NCBI GenBank assembly: GCA_043228905.1 | Contig: JBHGNT010000020.1 | Span: 9,300,001 to 9,364,000 of the forward strand | DNA: 64,000 nt | Direction: 5' to 3' | DNA from: Azolla caroliniana | Lineage: Eukaryota; Polypodiophyta | Shown here: positions 56,881 to 64,000 of the stretch, in pieces | Position numbering within the stretch: the stretch's first letter is position 1 | How the letters are laid out: each line of letters starts with the position of its first letter | Made by a program: the position numbers and the translations under genes | The notes under the pieces: model-generated | What the model was told of the DNA's origin: nothing | Seen by the model: only the letters and a program-made list of their open reading frames with translations | Database searches by the model: none

Positions 56881-57903
56881 TACGCTACTACAAAATGGAA
56901 GAAGTCCGTCGTCCTGACGGAACCCTTAAAACGCCGGCAGCAGCTGGACGACGTCGAGGATCGATACGGGCCAATCACACGTCGCCGTGCTTCTCCGTCT
57001 GCTTTACAAATATAATTATATATACATACGTATACATAAATCCCCATAAAATATACTACACACTCACACCATTTTGGTTGGTTTCTACATGGCTGCTAGT
57101 CCACCCACATGGTCATGGGACCCTACGTCTATCTCTATGCAATGCTTTCGTACATCATTGCGGCCGACTTCCAATCCATGACATCTACTAAGTATGACAT
57201 GCTCATCGACAACAATGACTATCAACTTTGCTCTACCAATGTGTGTTCTCCTAACTAGACGCGTCACTTTCCACGTATTTAAAAGACTAACAAAGAGCCA
57301 CTCAAACCACTTCGTGCACGAGTTGATGAGGATGTTTACTTGTTGTAGGCACTCGATGTCAACTGGCAAATTATAGTTAAGTTTGAAAATTGTGTCTCGC
57401 CTTTCCTTGGGTGCCAACGGAGGTGTTCCGTTGTCCTTGGTGAACGTGGTCACATTCCGGAATGTGCAAACGTACAGGTCTCATCAACGTCAACTTTGAG
57501 AGGGGGTGCTCGAGTGATGTTGTACTGCGCTTGGCAACGAGTGTATGGTGGGGTGGTGGGCCAATTTGGAGCTTTGTGCAAAGATAGTGTGTGAAGAATC
57601 GGGCAACGCTCACTAGAGGCTTATGATGCCCACGCCACTCATGTAGACATGCATGAAAATTGCGAGCCAGGGTCGTGTGCCCATTTCACGAACTTCCTTG
57701 TGATATGAAGTATATTGTCAATTGAGATTGTATCCCCGATTGCGCTACATTTTTCATATAGGTGCTCAGGGACCTCGACCAATTGCGGGAGAGTCCACCA
57801 TCAAGTCGGAGGAGGACATCATGCCAAGTCTTGGGGTCAAGCTTCGACAATTCCTCAAGTGTGAACTTGACATTTTTGGATAAGATGCAATGTAGATGCG
57901 TGT
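56881..57903. other. Unassigned; degraded coding-like stretches on minus strand
   Basis: Minus-strand open stretches at 57453-57085 and 57925-57686 (for example FTLEELSKLDPKTWHDVLLR) have protein-like composition. They carry no motif I recognise and no splice pattern that joins them convincingly. Confidence 0.3.
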
Positions 57904-58115
57904 CATTGTTCATAGGGGTGCCCAAGTCTAGGAAGATGACTCTTCAATAACTTTGTATAATAACATTACCTCTCTAAGAGGAAATCTAATGTTTCTAAAA
58001 GCCTCGTGCCATTGTTCATAGGGGTGCCCAAGTCTAGGAAGATGACTCTTCAATAGCTTTGTATAATAACTTTACCTCTCTAAGAGGAAATTTAATGTTT
58101 CTAAAAGCCTGGTTC
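57904..58115. repeat. 106-base tandem duplication
   Basis: cattgttcataggggtgccc starts at 57904 and 58010. The copies differ at only a few sites, so the duplication is recent. Confidence 0.92.
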
Positions 58116-58499
58116 GCTAATCATTACCTCTTCTAGTTGGGCATGCAAACTAGTAAAGGAATGGAATGTGAATGCACAATTTGAGACGATCATTGATGAT
58201 TTGCTTATGATGGCCATTGAACCATATGCCTAGTAGAGGCCCTCACATCCAAGTGAATAATTTCAAATTCAAATATAATGGCATTTAGGTAAACCTAACA
58301 TATGGCAACAAACACATGCAATCACATCTTATTATACTTCGTTGTTGTGGAGTTATGCACATGCGTGTGAAATGTGAGTAGAACCACATGGAAAACCTAA
58401 ACAACGGAACATGGGATTGGCTCCAATTGATGATCAAGAGCCTCAAAATTATCGGTTGTACTAGCTTTAAGTTGAATCCTTCGAATGTTGTTGATAGAG

Positions 58500-58870
58500 T
58501 TTTAATAGTATAATCAAGTGTGTGTGTATGGGTGCTTAAGTAAATGTGTGAGTTCATGAGTGCCTAGGCATATAAGAGTATTTATATGGTTGTCTTGTAT
58601 CTGTGCACAAATATGGCTATGTATATGTTTATATATGTGTGCATGAACACATGCATGCAAAATACAATGCATGTGTGTACTTGAGCGAGTGAGTGTGTGT
58701 ATGGACATATAAATATGCACATATTTATGTATATATACATAAATATCAATACGTGGAAATGTGCATATGTGTATGCATATGGTTACATGTGTAAGCATGT
58801 ATATGTTTATATTTGCATGTGCATTATATTTGTATTAATGTTTATGTATATGTGATTGAAATGTGAACAT
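58500..58870. repeat. TG/TATG-rich simple sequence
   Basis: Dense tatgtg, tgcatg and tatatg alternation over about 350 bases, alternating purine-pyrimidine throughout. It produces false ORFs with His/Ile/Tyr runs on the minus strand. Confidence 0.7.
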
Positions 58871-59244
58871 CTAGCGAAACCCCTTTTTGAGGATGATTCA
58901 TTCTGACCTTCTTCCATTGAACAATTAACACATGTTGATGCATTCGAATTAGCTCAAGAATTCTCTACAATGTGGAAGGAATGGATTATCCTTAGAATGT
59001 TCCCTAATTTTACTTTCAAAAGGATAAGCTTGACTTGAATTCTCCACACAAGAATCCCTTCAACACGTTTGGCAAATTTTTGTACTTTAGCACCTACTTC
59101 AGTTACTGCATTTTTAGACACCAAACTTTCCATGATGCCCATGCGTCAGAATTCGGAATATATTGGAGAATAGGACTTTGGATGTGTTAATTCAATACCA
59201 TTCTCCTCAATACCATGATACCTCTCATCGAATACAATAATTAC

Positions 59245-60180
59245 CTGCAAAAGAAAATGATTCTATTGTCCTTGTCCCCTCATGGAAGTATGCTTCAGCC
59301 CCCAAAAACGTCATCACTCATCCTTATCAAACAAAGAGAATATGCTTCCTTTTCCCCAATGAACATGTCGTCGATTACCACCAATGTCCACATCAACCAT
59401 CTCGCCGTAGACTAACAAAGTCCGGTACATACCAAAAAACATAATGACACTACTCTCTTGATCCCCTCATGAAATTCCGCTTCTTCCCTCGACACCATCG
59501 TCACTCATCCTTTACGAAAATAGACAATGTTCTTTGTTTTCCACATCAACCGTCTGTTCATTTACCACCAAAGTCCTGTACAAACAAAAGTAGAGTGAAT
59601 GTGTTGTCCTCATCCCCTCATAAAAAACTGCTTCAGTCCCCAACACCACCATGATTCACTCATCCTTAGAAAATAGAAAATTTGCTTCAATGACCACATC
59701 AACCATCTCGTTGTATACCACCAAGGACCTGTACCTACAAAAATAGAATGGGACTACTCTCCTAATCCCCTCATGAAATTATGCTTCATCCCCCTACACC
59801 ATCGTCACTCATCCTTTACAGAAATAAAAAATGTGCTTTGTTTTCCACATCAACCGTCTGTTCGTTTACCACAAAATTCTTGTACAAACAAAATTAGAGT
59901 GAATGTGTTGTCCTCATCCCCTCATAAAAATCTGCTTCAGCCCCCGACAACACCAACACTCATCCTTACAAAATAGAAATTCTTCAGTGACCACATCAAC
60001 CATCTCGTTGTATACCACCAAAGTCTTGTACCTACAAAAAACAGAATGAGACTACTCTCCTAATCCCCTCATGAAAGTATGCTTCATCCCCACTGTACAA
60101 TTGAAAATTGCTTGGTTTTCACATCAACTGTCATCTCGATGTTTACCAACGAAATCCATTAGAATCCTCGACCATCTCAC
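59245..60180. repeat. About 300-base satellite-like tandem array with two half-units
   Basis: atcccctcatgaaa starts at 59461, 59765 and 60063 (periods about 304 and 298). Inside each period a second half-unit begins cccctcataaaaa(a/t)ctgcttcag (about 59617 and 59921). An earlier, more diverged unit starts near 59277. Shared phrases are ccacatcaacc(g/a)tct and ccacca(a/g)(a/g)gtcctgta. Non-coding. Confidence 0.85.
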
Positions 60181-60357
60181 CGAATCCACCAATATTGAAT
60201 AATTAATGTGGACCTACTATGAAGTCATGTTGTGGCGGAAACAACCAACGAAGTGGAACATAGTTCCACTTAACATTATCCCCTGCATCCAACATAATAC
60301 GAATAATTGACTGGGCTCTTCGAATTCTCCTTCTTTTTTGGTTAGTTACATTTCCAT

Positions 60358-60443
60358 TGTCAGGAATAGTACTAAAATAGAGAGAGAGTTAGTACTAGAG
60401 AAGGGAAGTACTATTAGTACTCAGAGGACGGACTATGTAAGAC

Positions 60444-60488
<45 letters not shown>

Positions 60489-60773
60489 ATGATAACAAAT
60501 GATATATTATGTGAAGTGTAAGTACAAAATAGCTATGAGGCTTAAGACTAGCGTTGAACCAATTTGGTTCGAAATAATGCTCTGTGCCTCTTTTTATAGT
60601 GTTCTCAAGAATAGTCCTGAAGCTTCTAGAATGTTCCAGAGAAATCTGGAATATACAATAATTAAAACTTAAATGAAAATAATATCCTACGTATTACAAT
60701 AGATAATGTAATGATCAAGAGCTCGACCCATATAACATAAGGTTATGGGTTTGAGTCTTGCCATATCATGACA
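60358..60773 (-). mobile_element. 3' LTR of antisense gypsy element L (416 bases)
   Basis: On the minus strand TGTCATGATATGGC (60773) to TATTCCTGACA (60358), giving inverted TGTCA/TGACA ends. TATA: CACTATAAAAAGAGG on the minus strand (about 60595). A long (GA)n at about 60449-60484 on the plus strand is (CT)n in the transcript. The polypurine tract AAGGGGGGGATAG directly precedes it (about 60774-60790). The 5' LTR lies outside the window. Confidence 0.85.
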
Positions 60774-63700
60774 CTATCCCCCCCTTAAGACGACAAATGT
60801 CACGAGTCGGCGTTGATTGTGGACCGGGTTTGTCTGGATACCTAAGCATTGGCGACATGCTCAACGGGTTCCCAAGTACGTTTTGGCTCGAACTATAGTC
60901 AAGCCAATCGACCAAATAATAAAGTTGGTTGCGAACAAACTTGGAGTCGAGGACGATAGCAACTTCATACTCCGGGCCGGTGTCCAACTCAAGCGGGGGC
61001 GGCGGTGGTGTAACACGATCAGGAATAGTGTTGGCCTGATAAGGTTCGAGAAGAGAACTATGGAAGACCGGATGTATCTGAAGGTGCAGAGGAAGATCAA
61101 GGCGGAACGTGACATCATTAATCTTGCCGGTAATACGGAAAGGACCGAGTCGTTGATAATCCAATTTGTCGCACGGTCGACTTGTCTTGATGTGATGATG
61201 TAAGAGTCATACTTGATCTCCGATGGCAAAAGAGGAGGGAAGCCGATGACGATCTGCATAAGTCTTTTGAGTGTGTTGAGCATGACGAAGATGAATAGAT
61301 AGATCTGTCTGAATCTTGCGTAGCCTCTCTAGATGATCCTCGGCACGAGGATTGGTAGGTAGCTCCGAAGTGTCGATCACAAACCAACAAGGATGAGAAC
61401 CGGTATAAGCGTAAAATGGCGAGACCCGAGTGGAGGAGTGAATAGTGTTGTTAAACGCAAACTCCACAAAGTGGAGAATATCAGCCCAATCATCCTATTG
61501 ATAACTCAGAAAACACCAAAGATATTGTTCCAGCGTTTGATTCGTTCATTCCGCTTGCCCATTGGTTTGGGGATGGTAGCCGAAGAAGAGGTTGCAAGAG
61601 ACCTTGAGCATCTTGAAGAGATGTTTCCAAAATTTGGAGATGAATTGAGGTCCTCGGTCATTGATGATACTATCTGGGAGGGCATGATGCCGAAATACCT
61701 CACGCATGACAAGGATTGCGGTTTCCTCACTAGTGATGGCCTTAGTACAAGGCACAAAATGTGCCATCTTAGTATATTGATCGACAACGGTTAAGATAGC
61801 ATTGAAACCCTTCGAGACTGGAAGATCTGTGATAAAATCAAAACAAATGGACTGCCACGACTTACTTGGAATTGGTAAGGATTCCAACAAGCCATATGGA
61901 TGATGTCGTGGCATCTTTGCTCGGCAACAAGCATCACAGGTCTGAACATAGTCGTCGACAAAATGTCGCATATGGGGCCACCAAAAGGATCGTCGAACTA
62001 GATCCAACGTCTTAGTACTACCGAAATGTCCAAATGTATGGATGTCGTGACAATTTTGGACGATTGGAAGGTGATAGGAGCAATTGGGAACATACACGTG
62101 CTTTTTAAAGAATAATAAACCATCATGATATTTGAATTGTCGTTTGTCCATACCTGGTTGTTGAGATTGGGAATAGGATGCCCGAGAGGCATCAATTTGC
62201 GCTAGAATGGCTTGAGCAAAACTATCCATCTTCAAGTTGGCACGTATGGCATTGATAATCCGGGAATCCAATGGAGTGTGAAAAATCCGCGTTGTGTGCA
62301 AACGTGTTTGTCCCAAGATTACCTGCTTTTGATTATCAAATGCTGGATCACCCGGACGAGGTGCAAGCTAGGAACGTCGCGATAGTGCATCTGCTTTTCC
62401 TTGCTGCTTCCTCGGCCGATATGTGATTTTGAAGTCAAAATGCGTGAGGAATTGGGCCCACCGAGCTTGTCGTCGATTTAGTACACGAGCGTTTTGGAAG
62501 TAAGCAAGATTTTTGTGATCACTAAAGACAATGACCTGATGAGGAGAGCCCTCTAAGAAGTGCCGCCATTGTAGAAACGAATCCACGATGGCTAATAACT
62601 CCTTGTCATGTATCTCGTAGTTAATTTCCGCGGCATCAAATTTGTGTGAGTGGAAAGCCACAAGATGTAACTTTTCTTTATCTCCTTGTTGTGAAAGGAT
62701 GCTACCGAGGGTGAAATTTGATGTGTCGGCCTCTATGATGAATGGTTTGTTTGTATCCACATGGGCTAGAATAGGAGCTGATGTAAAGACTTTCTTAAGA
62801 TGCATAAAAGCCATGTCCGCTTCATTGGACCAAAGAAATGATTGTCCCTTCTTGGTAAGTTGTGTGAGAGGTAAAATAATCTTCGAGTAATCTTGTATAA
62901 ACTTGCGGTAGAAGTTAGCAAAGACTAGGAAACATTGCACATCTCGTAATGAACGTGGAGTTCGACACTCTAGCACAGTTTGGACTTTAGCTAGATCCAT
63001 GGAGATGCCTTTTGAGGAGATGACGTAGCCTAGAAATTCCACTTGCTTGCAGTCAAAGCTACATTTTTCTAGTTTGGCATAAAGACCATGCTCTCGGAGT
63101 CGTTTTAGTACTAATAGTACATGAGAATCATGCTCTTCTTGGGTCTTCGAATAAATCAATAGATCATCCAGATAGATGATCAAACAAATATCCAAGAGAT
63201 CTCTGAATATATCATTTGCCATGTGCTGGAAGACTACGGGCGCATTGGTTAGAACGAACGACATAACGATATAGATACTCGAAGTGCCCATATCGGGTGC
63301 GAAAAGCGGTCTTCCATTTGTCTCCTGGTCGGATCCGCACGAGGTTATATGTTCCTCGTAAGTCGATTTTTGTAAAAAACTTGGCACCATTTACACGTTC
63401 TAATAGACTTGATATAAGGGGAAGTGCATACCTATTCCGAATGGTGACCTTATTCAAGCCGCGGTAATCAACGACGAGATGAAGGGATCCATCTTTCTTT
63501 TTGACAAAGAAAATGGGTGCACCGGCCGGAGATTTCGAATGACGAATAAACCCACTTGCCAAATTCTCTTCTATGTAGGCTCGAAGGACATCCAACTCGG
63601 TTGGTGACAAGTTGTAAATCGGTCCCCACGGTGGCTCTGTTCCTGGTTGTAAATCGATGGGAAAATCATAGGGACAATGATGAGGAAGAGTACCAGCTCT

Positions 63701-64000
63701 GACCTTGTCAAATACATCAGCATAAGCATGATATTTCGCGGGAAGTTGAACTAAGGATTCCTTTTTAATAGTGTTGGAAGGATGTACTGATATTGCAAAT
63801 AGAAACATTGACTCCATGTGTCCTTCTTCGCGTAATTGATGGAGCAAAATGGTCGAAACTCGATGAGTAGATTCTTGGGGTTGTCGATACCGGACTTCTC
63901 TTGTTCTCCAATCTATGTCTGGATTATGTACTTCAAACCAAGGTAATCCCAGGACAATGGGATGCTCTGGACTACTAATTATATTAAATGATACCACACA
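60774..64000 (-). pseudogene. Ty3-gypsy chromodomain pol (protease end, RT, RNase H, integrase, chromodomain)
   Basis: Runs in from beyond 64000 on the minus strand. In order: the protease end ([18 protein letters not shown]); RT with [33 protein letters not shown] and the catalytic YLDD (LIIYLDDLLIYS); RNase H (FIIEADTSNF, NYEIHDKELLAIV, TYRPRKQQGKADALSR). Then the integrase zinc region (H...H...CDACCRAK), the catalytic core (FDFITDLPVSKGF, NDRGPQFISKFW, HPQTNGQAE) and a C-terminal chromodomain near 61000-60860 (LDSKFVRNQLYYLVDWLDY). Defects: a frameshift near 63230, a stop after ALSRRS, a TGA after GQAE and a TAG shortly after. A Tf/Tcn1-like chromovirus; fragment H may be a gag of the same group. 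Confidence 0.93.

Noticed and set aside
56378-57015. Ser/Leu/Tyr-rich plus-strand ORFs
   Set aside because: Translation of (CTT)n, (CTC)n and (CAC)n microsatellites in the leader of the minus-strand gene.
60720-60773. tRNA-like B box (gggtttgagtc) at the start of the gypsy LTR
   Set aside because: No A box at the right distance and the sequence is fully inside a well-bounded LTR. Likely chance.
1-64000. CRISPR arrays, bacterial operons or organelle genes
   Set aside because: No regularly spaced identical short repeats with unique spacers, no ribosome-binding sites ahead of ORFs and no plastid or mitochondrial gene recognised. The window is nuclear plant DNA.

Overview
This is nuclear DNA of a land plant: spliced genes with GT-AG introns, plant-type Ty1-copia and Ty3-gypsy LTR retrotransposons, LINE remnants, a tRNA-derived SINE candidate and many short tandem duplications. 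Two hints point away from flowering plants. The glutaredoxin gene has a Trx-like plus two Grx domains, whereas angiosperm GRXS17 normally has three Grx domains. The Ty3 elements have a Tf/Tcn1-like gag and a chromodomain pol, a chromovirus type reported mainly from mosses, lycophytes and fungi. I lean towards a non-seed vascular plant, perhaps a lycophyte, but this is inference.

Layout. 1-2947: an antisense LTR with its primer-binding site, then tandem and inverted repeats. 2948-30.5 kb: a dense nest of LTR elements. A sense copia remnant (2948-11326) holds a solo LTR (4168-4699, target duplication AATGT) and a complete antisense copia element (4840-11197, target duplication CTCAT). The latter has its own gag split by another solo LTR (9935-10686). 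Next comes an antisense copia (11327-17672) carrying a Ty3 gag fragment that is itself split by a solo LTR (14978-15701, target duplication GCTTC). A sense copia lacking its 5' LTR follows (17948-23987), with a solo LTR in its pol tail (22392-23036, target duplication GGAAG). Then a copia gag fragment, an antisense gag-plus-LTR fragment (24950-27300), a copia 3' half (27301-29892) and a gypsy 3' end (29893-30.5 kb). 30.8-34.2 kb: two LINE remnants and a SINE-like sequence.

34.3-57 kb is the gene-bearing part. It holds a six-coding-exon cyclic nucleotide-gated channel (36189-40826, +), a three-exon monothiol glutaredoxin (44319-47083, +), a LINE remnant (48.9-50.3 kb, -) and a two-exon nuclear protein with a divergent Dof-like zinc finger (55325-56457, -). 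57-60.2 kb holds unrecognised sequence and tandem repeats. 60358-64000 is the 3' LTR and pol of an antisense chromodomain gypsy element running off the window.

The three host genes have no visible functional link: a plasma-membrane cation channel, an Fe-S/redox glutaredoxin and a putative transcription factor. The retroelements are all defective. Most of their in-frame stops look like C-to-T changes, as expected of methylated, silenced repeats. The most interesting items are the aberrant Dof-like finger, a conserved hairpin spanning the polypurine tract/LTR border in three copia copies, a charged C-terminal pol extension in the same family, a 5'-to-5' palindromic element junction at 17.94 kb and an RNA-foldable hairpin at 1811-1901.
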